Positions 17,520 to 27,754 of a stretch of 64,000 nt of DNA are shown piece after piece. Numbering within the stretch: the first letter of the stretch is position 1; each line of letters opens with the position of its first letter. The DNA is from Bacteroidota bacterium (GTDB lineage: Bacteria > Bacteroidota > Bacteroidia > AKYH767-A > OLB10). The translations under genes were made by a program, and so were the position numbers. The stretch covers positions 868,001-932,000 of the forward strand of contig JADJOH010000008.1 in NCBI GenBank assembly GCA_016713925.1, in the 5' to 3' direction. The notes beneath the pieces were generated by a model, which did not search any database, was not told the DNA's origin, and worked only from the letters and a program-made list of their open reading frames with translations.

Positions 17520-19127
17520 TTATTCCTTCACCAACTTAACAGTATTGTATGCTCGGGAAGAACTGCTTTTCAGGAAGTAAATCCCGGGTGATAATGAATG
17601 CAAATCAACAAGAGTTTTTTCCCCGTTAGTTTTTCCGGTTAAAACTATTTTACCAACTGCATCTGAAATAAAATATTCTGAATTTACTTTAGCAGTGGGT
17701 GTTGCTATTGTAATAGTTTCATTTGCCGGATTGGGGTAAACGGATATACCATCTAAATGATTTTCGGTTGCAATACCAGCTGATGCAGATATCCCTCCAA
17801 GAAAAGCATCATAGGTATTGGTTCCGTTATTGGAAATTGGTATGCCTCCAAGTGTAAGGCTTGGACCTTTGAAATAGCCGGTGATATAAAAGTCATCATT
17901 CGCATTTACTGCAATGCCGGAAATCATATCATCGTTATTACTGCCAAAGGCATCCGACCAAATAATATTTCCTGCATTGTCATATTTAACAATGAAAATA
18001 TCTGAAACCGTACCTTGATTAGTATAAGTGTTGGTACCTATCGTAATTGAAGTACTTGAAAAAACTCCTAGTGTATATACATTGCCGATCTGATCAATTG
18101 ATGTACAATATCCACTAAGGTTACTATTTACGTCATCTCCTTTAATCCAAATTGCATTTCCCGAAGTATCAAATTTGGCAATATAATAACCAAAACTTAC
18201 AATGCCCGGATTTGAATTTATCCATGACTGTGGTCCATAGGTTATTGTATCACTATAATATTGTCCTGTAATTGAAAAATTATCATCGTCATCCGCATAC
18301 AAAGCATAAATGATACCTCCGGTTCCGGTTTTTGCCCAAACTACGTTACCCAATGAATCAAATTTTAAAAGATAGCTTCCGCCACTTAAAGTCAGGGTAT
18401 CAATGGTGATTGTGCACGAAACACAAAAATTTCCGGATATATATGTATTGCCACTATTATCAGTAGAAATATCGCTTACATCAGAACTTGACGGTCCTGT
18501 AAAGTGTTTTGCCCACATCAAATTACCTGCAGGATCATACTTTATTAAATATGAATCATTTGAAGATGCTTGAGTATTAGTGTACGTCGTGCCTCCAATC
18601 GTAACAGATGGACTTAGTGAGTTAAAGACAACATAACTGTTACCGGCAGCATCTGCAGACACACCTCCGCTTTCAGAACTTGTTCCTCCAACACTATTGG
18701 CCCATATTACATTTCCCGCTTCGTCATATTTTACAGTAAATATATCAGCAAAGCCGGGGCCGGGAATAGCATTTCTGTAAATGGTAAAGTTTCCAAAAGT
18801 TGTGGAGTCTGAAGTAAATGTTCCGCATACAATCACATTATTATTTCCATCGGTACTAACAGTTGAAGGAAATGCATTTCCTGAAGATGGATTTCGTGAC
18901 CAAAGTACATTGCCCGATGCATCGTATTTTATCAGGAATGTTTTAGGATTTGAAATATCAAAAGTGCCGGCTAAAAGAACATTTCCGTTTAAGTCTGTAG
19001 TAACATCTCTTCCATTATCATTAGTAGTTCCACCTATGGATTGTGCCCATGAAAACTGCGGTAGTTGAGCATAAATGTTAGTTAGGGAAATGGATGCAAG
19101 CCAGGTGAACAGGATTAGTTTTTTCAC
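17520..19127 (-). CDS. T9SS-exported SBBP-type beta-propeller protein
   Basis: A 535 aa protein with a signal peptide (MKKLILFTWLASISLTNIYAQ). Residues about 25-450 consist of roughly eight repeats with the pattern FIVKYDxxGNxxWxxxxG … DxxGNxYxxGxF, the SBBP propeller family also seen at 10019-11998, but without the FDPGPG loops. The end has VYPNPANETITI … GIYFLKSSSSRAYNTVKLVKE, a textbook T9SS type A sorting domain. Expected on the cell surface; ligand unknown. Two more large T9SS genes follow upstream on the same strand. Confidence 0.88.
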   Translation of the reverse strand: MKKLILFTWLASISLTNIYAQLPQFSWAQSIGGTTNDNGRDVTTDLNGNVLLAGTFDISNPKTFLIKYDASGNVLWSRNPSSGNAFPSTVSTDGNNNVIVCGTFTSDSTTFGNFTIYRNAIPGPGFADIFTVKYDEAGNVIWANSVGGTSSESGGVSADAAGNSYVVFNSLSPSVTIGGTTYTNTQASSNDSYLIKYDPAGNLMWAKHFTGPSSSDVSDISTDNSGNTYISGNFCVSCTITIDTLTLSGGSYLLKFDSLGNVVWAKTGTGGIIYALYADDDDNFSITGQYYSDTITYGPQSWINSNPGIVSFGYYIAKFDTSGNAIWIKGDDVNSNLSGYCTSIDQIGNVYTLGVFSSTSITIGTNTYTNQGTVSDIFIVKYDNAGNIIWSDAFGSNNDDMISGIAVNANDDFYITGYFKGPSLTLGGIPISNNGTNTYDAFLGGISASAGIATENHLDGISVYPNPANETITIATPTAKVNSEYFISDAVGKIVLTGKTNGEKTLVDLHSLSPGIYFLKSSSSRAYNTVKLVKE

Positions 19128-19249
19128 AATGATATTTTTTTAAATTGTTATTATGTTTTTAGAATTTCAATAATTAATATTTCAGTGTGTCAATTCTTCA
19201 CCGCCCGCAGCTCCATGTTTAGACTAAAAAGTTTGAAGAAGTTACCGGC

Positions 19250-19286
19250 CACACCATTACCCTACTTCAAAAGTGGTAATGGTGTG
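19250..19286. other. Long hairpin between two T9SS genes
   Basis: Twelve paired bases CACACCATTACC/GGTAATGGTGTG, then a two-base bulge and a four-base inner stem ACTT/AAGT with a CAA loop. There is no T-tract on either side. A perfect palindrome CCCTTGCAAGGG follows directly at 19290-19301. It could be a processed or regulatory RNA structure or a repeat remnant. Confidence 0.6.
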
Positions 19287-19346
19287 TAGCCCTTGCAAGG
19301 GATGGCGAGCTTTCTTAACAAGAACTGTTAATGAAGAGGACCTGTT

Positions 19347-22300
19347 TTATTCCTTTACAATTTTAACTACCTTGTTAGTATTTAAGGAAGTAATGTGCAG
19401 AATATAAATTCCCGATGGAAGGTTTTCGTTCACATCCACTTTGATGGTATTGATGCCTTCTGTTAATGGTACAGTTTGGGTATGGATCAATTTACCACTG
19501 ATGTCTGTTATTTTTAATGTAGTGGATTCATCTGTTTCAGATACGAGTTGTGTTGTAAATGTACTGTGGAAAGGATTGGGGTACACTTGCATTTTTGTTG
19601 TGTTTAATTCGGATTGATTGCTCAATTCATTTTGATTTCTTAAAGGACTCGTTAATGTAGCCAATGTGTAATAGGTGTATGTTCCGTAATTCAATTGTGG
19701 CAAAGGATTACTGGCTGTAACCGTATTGGTAGTAGTGTTTACACTTGAAGGAATTAATTGCCAAACACCTGGAAAATCCTCTGAAGATCTTCTGAAAATA
19801 TGAAGATCACTTTCATTTAATCCCATCAATTCGCTATCATCATATTTAATGCTGATATTCGCATTTAAACCTGTTATAAGCCCGGGGTTTTGAATTGCAT
19901 ATTGACGGTTGATTGATATTCCACCGTTTAATCCGGTTTCTGATAAGGGCTGTCTAAGTATTTTAAGGTAATTTAAAGGAGTACTGCAGGAAATAATAAA
20001 TCCAAGTCCACCATAGTTTTTATTTGTTATGGCATTTGTTACATTTTTTTCAATATATAGGTATGGAACTGTTGAAGGCGGGTTTACAGTGCTTATAAAA
20101 GTATTACCGGGGGTTTCAATTATTCTGGCAACATTAGTTGTGCTAATTAAATTATCTGCCGTTAATTGAATACTTGAGCCCTTTAAGTCAAAATCACCTT
20201 TAGTTAGTTTCAGTGTTCCATATAATTTCATTCGAGCATAACTATCACTCAATGGCGTAATATTGTATGCATTATTAAGTTCAACACCGGCAGGATTGTT
20301 TACAGTCATGTTGTTCAAATCTTTTGCAGATAATACATAAGCAGGAGTTGCGCTATTGCCAAGCAAGGTTAATGTGCCCAGTGCACCTGTTGAACCAAGT
20401 GAATCAACATCCAGAAATCCGATACTGGTCGTAGTTTTTCCGATGGTCAGGTTTCTTCCTGCCAAATTAAGAAAGCCATTAACTTGTAACGTATCTACGG
20501 ATAGTGAGTTTACAAGAGCAACATCCAGATTAGGCATACTCATGCCGCCCGGGGGAATAACTTTTAAAGTTCGTAACCGGTCAATCTTAATAGACTGCGG
20601 AGTATAATCATATACATATTCTTCAGTATTATATATCACAATTTTTCCAGCTTTCGGCTTAGTGTTTCGAATTCTAAAATCATTATTAAAGTCAGTATCG
20701 TAAACTATTTTTCCATATATAAAAAGTGTTTTTCCGAAAAGATCAAAGTTGGCCCCTACGTACAAATTATACATATAAATATTATGGGCACTGATAAATT
20801 TGGCATTTTCATTATAGATGGCAACGTTACATTTTACCTCTGCAATTCCTTGATTTAAATCGAGGTTGTTAATAGTTATATTTTGCTGGTTCGGATAGCC
20901 CCCAAAATTAAGAGTAGGATATTTTGTATGATCTGTTAGTGGATTGTTAAAATCAACATAACCAATCCTGCCAGCAGAAACACTACAGCTTTTTGCAAAA
21001 TTCATATTGACATCTTCGCCTAATACAACTTTCGGTAATTCGGGAGCTCCAGTGCTTTCCATTTTAAAGTTGCCATAAAAATTATTCGAACCCTGAAAAC
21101 GGTAGGTGTTTTCCGCTTCAACATCAGTAGTGTTTTTTATTGTAAGATTATAGAAAAACATATCTGGCGGAAAATCGCTTCCATGCATCAATACTAATGT
21201 GCCACCCGTAACTCCCGAAGAGGAGAGATTAAATAAATGAAATTGCGATTGATTGTTTGCAAGTATTCTTCCATACACATTTAATGTGCCGCCCGTCATT
21301 GATAACGTGCCTCCCGTTTGAATTTCTAATTTGCGACAAGACGCTGTACCTGTTGTAATAACCGGATAGTGCGGTCTCCCATCCGGTATTTTAACATTGT
21401 CATCTTCCAAAGGCATTTGTTGTGGTTCCCAATTGGTAATGTCATTCCAATTGGAGGAAGTGTTTCCGGTCCAGACAATAGGGTTTAAAGCTTCGATGTA
21501 ATACACTTCCCTGCCAATCAGATTGTCATAGACAGCATCATAGTATAATCTTTCACCAAAAACGGTGAGATTTAAAGGAAAGACGTTGGTGCTATTACTG
21601 TTTGTTGGTTTTACTTCTTCTAATGTTGCCAGATCCTCTCCTGTCCTGTAAAGAAAGGTGCCTGAACCTCCAGCAGGAGTGGCACTGAAGTATAATTCAT
21701 TGTTAAAGGCGGTAAAGAGTGTAATGTTGTTAAAGGCAGGGGTGGTAGTACTGCTAAGAAACAATTGGGTACCGCCAACTGTCCCATCAGTAACCCATAA
21801 TTCTTTAACAGTAGGTGTTACCTGATTGAAAAAATACATTTTGCTACCTACAATGGTAAAGCTTGGATTGGATACTATATTTATATTTCCAAATAATTGT
21901 GTGCCGCCCGCAGTACCATCGCTGATCCATAATCTATAGGTACCCCCGGGTGCTCCGGCTGAGAAAAACATATGATTATTAAACTCAATGAAATTTCTTG
22001 GGTTGCTACCGGCTGACCCGGGTACCAGGTCTGCAAAGAGGTTTGTGCCTGCTGCTGTCCCATCAGAAACGAAAAGTTCAGTACCGTTCGTACCGTCAGT
22101 CGCGGAGAAAAACAATAGCCCGTTGTATACGAAAGAGTGGTCAAACTCACCAAATTGAAGAGATCCTATAAAGGGATCGGGGTTTAAATCCTTTACCAGG
22201 GATGCGATTGTACCTGCTGTGGACCACAATTCTCTAGCGCTGCCTGAAGGGGGGCCATCTGCTGCAAAGTATAATTTATTATTATAGACGATCAGGTGAT

Positions 22301-22841
22301 CCGGGTTAGAGGAAGCCGTACCCGGCTTAATATCAAATGAAGTTATGAATCCTGAGGCGTCTGCAGCATATAACTCCATTCCTGTTGATCCTTGTGCCCG
22401 AAAGTAGGCCTTCCCGTCATATTCTGTTATAACTGTTGTGTTGGACTGACCGGAGCTACCGGAGAATATATTCGAAAGACCATTTGTTCCAACTTCAGTT
22501 CCATCAGAGGACCATATTTCATTGCCGGCAGCACCATCATTGGCAAAGAAATATAATTTTGGTCCTATTGCTATCAAACTATGAGGTGAGCTAGAGCCCG
22601 TACCGGGGCTTATATCCTTTAGCAACCGGGTACCTGCTTCCGTGCCATCGGTCACCCAAGGCTCGACTCCTGTTACACCATCAAAGCCAGTAAAGTAAAT
22701 CTCTCCATTAAATTCTACAAAGGGACCACCAGATCCACTACTGGTAGGGTGGATGTCTTTGAGCAGCACCGGTTCCTGCGAATAAACATTTAAATTCAGC
22801 AAGAGAAACAAAATCAGAAGGAAGGGAGACGTGGTTTTCAT
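19347..22841 (-). CDS. T9SS-exported ELWxxDGT-repeat surface protein
   Basis: A 1164 aa protein with a signal peptide (MKTTSPFLLILFLLLNLNVYSQ). Residues about 25-450 carry seven or eight ELWxxDGT-type repeats (WVTDGTEAGTRLLKDI, IWSSDGTEVGT, LFVSDGTAAGTNLF, LWISDGTAGGTQLF, LWVTDGTVGGTQLF), a propeller-like family. A WTGNTSSNWNDITNWEPQQMP module (about 460) opens a beta-solenoid-like middle part, rich in N and G, up to about 1000. The end (VYPNPFHSTFTTQL … GIYILHITSLNTNKVVKIVKE) is a T9SS sorting domain. Reads without interruption over 3.5 kb. Function unknown; likely adhesin or structural surface protein. Confidence 0.9.
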   Translation of the reverse strand: MKTTSPFLLILFLLLNLNVYSQEPVLLKDIHPTSSGSGGPFVEFNGEIYFTGFDGVTGVEPWVTDGTEAGTRLLKDISPGTGSSSPHSLIAIGPKLYFFANDGAAGNEIWSSDGTEVGTNGLSNIFSGSSGQSNTTVITEYDGKAYFRAQGSTGMELYAADASGFITSFDIKPGTASSNPDHLIVYNNKLYFAADGPPSGSARELWSTAGTIASLVKDLNPDPFIGSLQFGEFDHSFVYNGLLFFSATDGTNGTELFVSDGTAAGTNLFADLVPGSAGSNPRNFIEFNNHMFFSAGAPGGTYRLWISDGTAGGTQLFGNINIVSNPSFTIVGSKMYFFNQVTPTVKELWVTDGTVGGTQLFLSSTTTPAFNNITLFTAFNNELYFSATPAGGSGTFLYRTGEDLATLEEVKPTNSNSTNVFPLNLTVFGERLYYDAVYDNLIGREVYYIEALNPIVWTGNTSSNWNDITNWEPQQMPLEDDNVKIPDGRPHYPVITTGTASCRKLEIQTGGTLSMTGGTLNVYGRILANNQSQFHLFNLSSSGVTGGTLVLMHGSDFPPDMFFYNLTIKNTTDVEAENTYRFQGSNNFYGNFKMESTGAPELPKVVLGEDVNMNFAKSCSVSAGRIGYVDFNNPLTDHTKYPTLNFGGYPNQQNITINNLDLNQGIAEVKCNVAIYNENAKFISAHNIYMYNLYVGANFDLFGKTLFIYGKIVYDTDFNNDFRIRNTKPKAGKIVIYNTEEYVYDYTPQSIKIDRLRTLKVIPPGGMSMPNLDVALVNSLSVDTLQVNGFLNLAGRNLTIGKTTTSIGFLDVDSLGSTGALGTLTLLGNSATPAYVLSAKDLNNMTVNNPAGVELNNAYNITPLSDSYARMKLYGTLKLTKGDFDLKGSSIQLTADNLISTTNVARIIETPGNTFISTVNPPSTVPYLYIEKNVTNAITNKNYGGLGFIISCSTPLNYLKILRQPLSETGLNGGISINRQYAIQNPGLITGLNANISIKYDDSELMGLNESDLHIFRRSSEDFPGVWQLIPSSVNTTTNTVTASNPLPQLNYGTYTYYTLATLTSPLRNQNELSNQSELNTTKMQVYPNPFHSTFTTQLVSETDESTTLKITDISGKLIHTQTVPLTEGINTIKVDVNENLPSGIYILHITSLNTNKVVKIVKE

Positions 22842-22885
22842 ATGGTTTTAATTTAGTTGCCAGTTTTAAAGTTTAATTCGATCAA

Positions 22886-22893
22886 CAAATGTA
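22886..22893 (-). promoter_or_regulatory. Candidate -7 element (TACATTTG) of the ELWxxDGT gene
   Basis: Matches TAnnTTTG on the minus strand, 45 bases before the start at 22841. No -33 box recognised. Confidence 0.4.
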
Positions 22894-23094
22894 GAAGGCT
22901 GTTTTCCAACTTTAATCCCCGAAAAAGGGTAGATTCGACACGATGGCTAGGGGAATAGGCTGAGGTCTCACCCGATTGGGGGAGAAGATCAGGATGAAAA
23001 TCACTCGTTAACTCAATTGAGCAAAAGCTTAAAAATATTTTAGGTTCTTAGTTTTCGCGGATTCGGGGAATAAATACCAACTCATAAACGAAAT

Positions 23095-24531
23095 TTAAGC
23101 AGCTAAAGGAAGGGATAAACTTATTTTGGTGCCCTTTTCCATGCTTTGAATGTCTATTGTTCCGTTTAATTCACGGGCCCTTTCCTGCATGTTTCTTAAA
23201 CCATTGCCCGTGGAAGATGATTTTGTATCGAATCCTACACCATCATCACTAATAGTCAAGTTCATCATCTTTCCGTTTTTTCGGATATCCACTTGCACGA
23301 GTGTTGCCTGCGAATATTTAGCGCAATTATTGATGGCTTCTTTGAAAATGAGAAACATGTTTTGTTTCATCTCAATAGAGTAATGAATAGCATGGAGTGA
23401 TTTGTCACTGGTGAAGTTCAGCTTAATTCCTTTGGATGAAAATAAAGAGAATGCGAACGTTTCCATTCGATTGAATATAACTTCACCACTATCATTTATC
23501 GGGTTAATGCTCCAGACAATGTCACTCAGATTGGAAATGGTTTCACGCGCATTTTCTCCGATTTTATTTACAAGATCCATTACTTTATCGGTTTCGTTAT
23601 GCATCAGTTTGTTTTTAATGGCCTCACTGTAAATACTGATGCTGCTGAGCGTGCTTCCTACATCATCATGAAGGTCCGCGCTGATGGACTTACGCTGGCG
23701 TAATATGGCTTCTTTTTGCTCCAGTTGTTTTCTGAGTTTTAATCGGTTGAAGAACAGTAAGCCGATGAGGAGTAAGGCCAATGAGCCGGTGGTAGTAGCT
23801 CCTCTCAGTAATTTCTCTTTTGAAAGTTCATTGTTCTTCAGGTCCCGCTCTTTCTTTGATAATTGAAGTTGGTAGGCCTCTGATTTTGATTTCAACAGTT
23901 GTTTTTCAAGTTCTTGTTGTGTGCCGGAGAGTCGTAGTTCGGTAATTGCACTCGTGGTATTTAATAATTCTATTTCTTTCTGGTTTTTTTCATTACGCAA
24001 TTTTGAAATGAGTAGGGCGGAGCGTTGCTCTCTTAAAATAATGTCTTGTAACTCATTTTCTTTGTTCAGCAAAGTGATTTTATTGTCTTTTTTATCAGTT
24101 TCATATTGGATTTTCAATGCTGCGATTTGCTTGTCGTTTTCTTCGTTTACCAGTTCAGATTGTGCCTTATAGGATAATTTAAGATAATTTAATGATTGTT
24201 CAGTATGAAAGAGTCTGGTAGATATAGAAAAACTAGTGTCGGCAGCCATGGTACTGTCTAAATCAGAAAGGTTGCTGTACACTTCCGGCAGATATCTTTT
24301 ATTACCCATTTTCTGTAGAATAGCTAGGCTCTCGTTTAGCTTAATCCTGGATTCATTATATCTATTTTGTGCATTGTATAAAATACCTAGGTTGGCGTAG
24401 TCTACTGCTATGTTAATATTTTTTCCGGCTTCCAGTGACCGCTCTAAGCAAAGCAGATAAAGTTTTTCAGATTCTAAAAAGTAATTTTCAGCAACTGTAT
24501 TGTTCTTATTAATCAGTGCGGTTACGCCCAT
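23095..24531 (-). CDS. TPR histidine kinase, C-terminal fragment (sensor kinase, frame-broken gene)
   Basis: A 478 aa fragment in the same frame as the upstream piece 24679-25341. In order it has TPR-like helices (about 1-110), a long coiled coil (about 130-245), one membrane helix (about 243-261), the HisKA_3 dimerisation box with the phosphate-accepting H288 in SADLHDDVGSTLSS, and a HATPase domain (NCAKYS, SDDGVGFD, GNGLRNMQERA). This is the TPR-coiled coil-TM-HisKA_3 type that usually signals to a LuxR-like response regulator; no regulator gene is adjacent. The ATG at 24531 is not a natural start: sense sequence continues upstream in this frame (LSQEKEKGGYFVNSRTLAHL) up to a frame change at 24641-24645. 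Confidence 0.85.
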   Translation of the reverse strand: MGVTALINKNNTVAENYFLESEKLYLLCLERSLEAGKNINIAVDYANLGILYNAQNRYNESRIKLNESLAILQKMGNKRYLPEVYSNLSDLDSTMAADTSFSISTRLFHTEQSLNYLKLSYKAQSELVNEENDKQIAALKIQYETDKKDNKITLLNKENELQDIILREQRSALLISKLRNEKNQKEIELLNTTSAITELRLSGTQQELEKQLLKSKSEAYQLQLSKKERDLKNNELSKEKLLRGATTTGSLALLLIGLLFFNRLKLRKQLEQKEAILRQRKSISADLHDDVGSTLSSISIYSEAIKNKLMHNETDKVMDLVNKIGENARETISNLSDIVWSINPINDSGEVIFNRMETFAFSLFSSKGIKLNFTSDKSLHAIHYSIEMKQNMFLIFKEAINNCAKYSQATLVQVDIRKNGKMMNLTISDDGVGFDTKSSSTGNGLRNMQERARELNGTIDIQSMEKGTKISLSLPLAA

Positions 24532-24678
24532 TTTTTTTAAAAGATGCGCAAGCGTTCTCGAGTTGACAAAGTATCCACCCTTCTCTTTTTCTTGACTAAG
24601 GCTACGGTCATTTCCTTGTTTTTGGAAGTATTCATTGGACTTTTTAAAACTACCAGTGCAGAGTCTTCCTTTCCTATT

Positions 24679-25341
24679 TTATTGAATAGCATTCCTTTGT
24701 TGGAAAGAACAGAGGCCATTCCTCCAAAGTTGCTTTTTTGCATAATATACCTCAGCAAGGGAATAATAATTTAAAGCTTCATCTGTTTTATCCTGATTGG
24801 AAAACAGGTTTCCCAAATTCATATAAGTTTTAGCTATTCTTGAAGAGTCAGCTGTTTCCTCATACACTTTCAAAGCATTCAGTTGATACTTTACCGCTTC
24901 GGTATAATTTCCTTCATCTTTGTAGGTAAGACCGATATTTTCATTCATTGCTGCTATCGCTCTTTTTTTGTTGAGTGAAACAGTTAGTTCTAAACCATTG
25001 AAAAATAACTCCCTCGCTTTGGTATAATTTTCCAGATTATGATACAATATACCAAGTGAATAGTACATTTTAATTTGGCCGGATTTATAATTCAGCTTTT
25101 TTGCCAACTGTAAACCTAAATTACCACTTTTTAGCCCCAACGCTGTTTCTTCAGCTTTTATCATTTTTTCTAAGAAAAGTGACAGTGAATCAACCTTAGC
25201 AGAGTCGTTTTCCAGTCTGAGTATTCTTGCAAGGAATTCCTCATTGGATTTTTCATTTTGCGCCAGGATATTTTCTGAATAAATAAGCAGCAGGAGGAGA
25301 GAAGTTATGAAAGAATATGATTTATTAAGTTTAACAACCAT
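24679..25341 (-). CDS. TPR histidine kinase, N-terminal fragment (same broken gene)
   Basis: A 220 aa fragment with a signal peptide (SYSFITSLLLLLIYSENILAQ) and three or four TPRs (for instance KMYYSLGILYHNLENYTKARELF and AKTYMNLGNLFSNQDKTDEALNYYSLAEVYY). After …VYYAKK at the A6 run 24734-24739 the sense continues one frame over (SNFGGMASVLSNKGMLFNKIGKEDSALVVLK) and returns to the original frame at the A5 run 24641-24645. Read this way, 23095-25341 is one gene of about 748 codons. The residues after AKK in this fragment are out-of-frame sequence. It may be a decayed gene or two homopolymer errors that cancel out. Confidence 0.8.
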   Translation of the reverse strand: MVVKLNKSYSFITSLLLLLIYSENILAQNEKSNEEFLARILRLENDSAKVDSLSLFLEKMIKAEETALGLKSGNLGLQLAKKLNYKSGQIKMYYSLGILYHNLENYTKARELFFNGLELTVSLNKKRAIAAMNENIGLTYKDEGNYTEAVKYQLNALKVYEETADSSRIAKTYMNLGNLFSNQDKTDEALNYYSLAEVYYAKKQLWRNGLCSFQQRNAIQ

Positions 25342-25489
25342 AGGTTATTTCGGATTGTAATTTATTTGAACAGATTAGATTTGTTGGGTTGACTGAAATT
25401 ATTATAGATAAACGATAGGGAATGTTTTTTGCTAATCTTCGATCATTGATTTTCTTTCTGTATCAAGATGAATTTAGTATTTAACGTGC

Positions 25490-27754
25490 TTAAAACATTT
25501 TTATTAATTTATTTACCTCTTCGATGTAGCCATCATTATAAAAAAAATGATAAATTCCATTTTCTAATTCAGACAGGTCTAGCGTAATGTTTTGCCCGGA
25601 AAATTCGTATTGAAAAGTTACTTCTCTTCCTGCATTGTCAACTATTCGAATAGTTGGAACCTCAGCTTGATTATTTTTTATACGAATATAAAAAACTCCT
25701 GTTGATGGGTTTGGGTAAATACTCAACTTGTTTTCATCATGGGTTTCTCCTTCTCTGCAAGGAACATTGATCGTAACATTCGAAGATTTTTTAACACATC
25801 CATTCGTGTTAGTAACATCCACCTTGTATTTACCTGCCGTTGTGGCCGTATAGTTGATACTTGAAGCTCCTGAAATTGGAAAACCATTTTTACGCCATTG
25901 GTATGTCAGTCCGGCACCACTGTTCGCCTGAAGCGTAACATTTCCGCCGGCACAAAAGGTAGTAGGTCCTAGCGCTGTGACTGTCGCCGGTGGCAGAGCG
26001 ATAGCGCTTACCGTGACAGTATTTCCTGATTTAGTGCATCCGGTAATGGTATTGGTTACAATGAGTCGATATTTACCGCTTTGTTTTGCGAAATAGGTAG
26101 CAGAATAGGCTCCGCTAATGTTTAATCCATTTCGCAACCATTGGTAGGATCTGTTTGCGGCAGCCACACCATTTAGCTGAACACTGTCGCCGGTGCATAT
26201 TGTCGTGGTGGATGTAGCCGATATGGACGCTGAGGGCAAAGGCTTCACCGTGATGGTTACTAAGTTGGAAGTATCATTGCCGCAGGCATTACTCTGTACA
26301 CAAGCGTAAGTTCCGCCCATTGAAGTAAAATATGTAGAAGCATTTGCTCCACTTACTACATTGCCATTTCGAAGCCATTTGTAGGTATTGCCGGGAGTGG
26401 CGTTGGTGAGGAGTGAAATACTATCTCCTGAACAAATAAAAAGTGAGGAGGAGGTGATGACGGATACCGGCGCGGTGCAACTGCAAATGGTGTTCATGAC
26501 ACCACCCGAGGAAACTGCGGCGGGACCGTTGACCAATGTTAAATTTAATGGAAAAGTATTGTAATTTATAGTGTTTGATACTCCACCGGTTGTACTGCTT
26601 CCGGCTGAAGTGTAATTTCCACAGGTGTTGCCATTGTCATCCAACTTTACAAGATAAATTTCACCGGCATTTCCATAGGAGGTGGTTCCTCCCGCAATGA
26701 TAAGACTGCCATCGTTGAGTTGCGCTGCTGTATTTCCTTCTTCAAAAGCATTTCCTCCCAAAATATCTGTCCAAAGTAAATTTCCACTACTATCTAATTT
26801 TGCCACATAAGCATCGGTAGTATTGTTCGCTTTATAGGTTGTTCCGGTAACAATATAGCTTTTATCAGCTAATTGGATGATGGAGTTTCCATAATCATCG
26901 TTTGGGGTGCCAATCGCCTTCGACCAAAGCAATATTCCGGAAAAATTTAGTTTTATAACATACATGTCGTTTCCGCCTGATCCGTAGGAGTTGGTCCATC
27001 CAATATACGCATAGCCGTTATCGTTAGTACGGATTATTTTAGATCCCGGTCCCGACATTTCCGCACCGGGTCCTCCGATGCTTCTGCTCCAGGCCACCGC
27101 TCCTGTACTATCTACTTTTGTGATGAGTAGATTTCCCCCTGATGCCGATGACATGCCGGCTAACACATAGGAAAGATCACTTGCCTGCACGAGGGAATAT
27201 GCACCATCTGTGAAACCGTAATGGGCCGTATTCCATTCAATGGATCCGGAACTGTTAAGTTTGATCAGCAATCCCGGGTAGGAAAGTCCTCCCCCACTTC
27301 CTCTCGCTGCAATGGCATATCCTCCGTCGACCGTTTGAATGATCGAGTATCCCTGATCAAAGAGTCCGGAGTTTATTTTGTTACTCCATTGTAAATTACC
27401 TGAACCATTCAAATTTACGACATAAATACCAAATTCCCAGTAACCGGTCCTTCCGGTGATGATATATCCGTCATCGTTGGTTTGAATGATGTCTGAAGCC
27501 GCGTCATAACTCGGACCTCCAATAGTTTTCGTCCATTGTATAGTGCCGTTATTGTGCATTTTTACGACGTATACATCGCCCGAGTCTTGTCCATAGCTGT
27601 AGGTAGATCCTGCCAGGACAAATCCGCCATCCGATGTTTTTACCATGGCACGAGCCGATTCTGAACCTGCTCCACCAACCCTCTCCTGAAAAAATTGTTG
27701 CGCATGTGCCGTAGTTAAAAATAAAAGGAGGAAAAGAGTGAGTAGAAGTTTCAT
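25490..27754 (-). CDS. T9SS-exported propeller and Ig-like surface protein
   Basis: The ATG at 27754 is chosen because it starts the signal peptide MKLLLTLFLLLFLTTAHAQ. The 754 aa product has a propeller of about seven repeats (SDGGFVLAGSTYSYG, NDDGYIITGRTGYW, and so on, about 20-370), a cysteine-rich linker, then three Ig-like modules of about 80 aa each with the pattern C-x-G-D-S … YxWLRNG … ISGA … Y. It ends with IYPNPSTGVFYIRI … GIYHFFYNDGY, a T9SS type A domain. The repeated Ig modules resemble carbohydrate- or protein-binding arms. Intact frame; function unknown. Confidence 0.88.
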   Translation of the reverse strand: MKLLLTLFLLLFLTTAHAQQFFQERVGGAGSESARAMVKTSDGGFVLAGSTYSYGQDSGDVYVVKMHNNGTIQWTKTIGGPSYDAASDIIQTNDDGYIITGRTGYWEFGIYVVNLNGSGNLQWSNKINSGLFDQGYSIIQTVDGGYAIAARGSGGGLSYPGLLIKLNSSGSIEWNTAHYGFTDGAYSLVQASDLSYVLAGMSSASGGNLLITKVDSTGAVAWSRSIGGPGAEMSGPGSKIIRTNDNGYAYIGWTNSYGSGGNDMYVIKLNFSGILLWSKAIGTPNDDYGNSIIQLADKSYIVTGTTYKANNTTDAYVAKLDSSGNLLWTDILGGNAFEEGNTAAQLNDGSLIIAGGTTSYGNAGEIYLVKLDDNGNTCGNYTSAGSSTTGGVSNTINYNTFPLNLTLVNGPAAVSSGGVMNTICSCTAPVSVITSSSLFICSGDSISLLTNATPGNTYKWLRNGNVVSGANASTYFTSMGGTYACVQSNACGNDTSNLVTITVKPLPSASISATSTTTICTGDSVQLNGVAAANRSYQWLRNGLNISGAYSATYFAKQSGKYRLIVTNTITGCTKSGNTVTVSAIALPPATVTALGPTTFCAGGNVTLQANSGAGLTYQWRKNGFPISGASSINYTATTAGKYKVDVTNTNGCVKKSSNVTINVPCREGETHDENKLSIYPNPSTGVFYIRIKNNQAEVPTIRIVDNAGREVTFQYEFSGQNITLDLSELENGIYHFFYNDGYIEEVNKLIKMF

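Noticed and set aside
24733..24740. Programmed -1 frameshift at A AAA AAG in the kinase gene
   Set aside because: The heptamer is in the right phase for -1 slipping, but the sense continues in the +1 frame, so this mechanism does not fit.
24537..24758. Separate 73 aa minus-strand gene inside the kinase locus
   Set aside because: Its first part is the out-of-frame middle of the TPR kinase, its last part is noise; it is not an independent gene.
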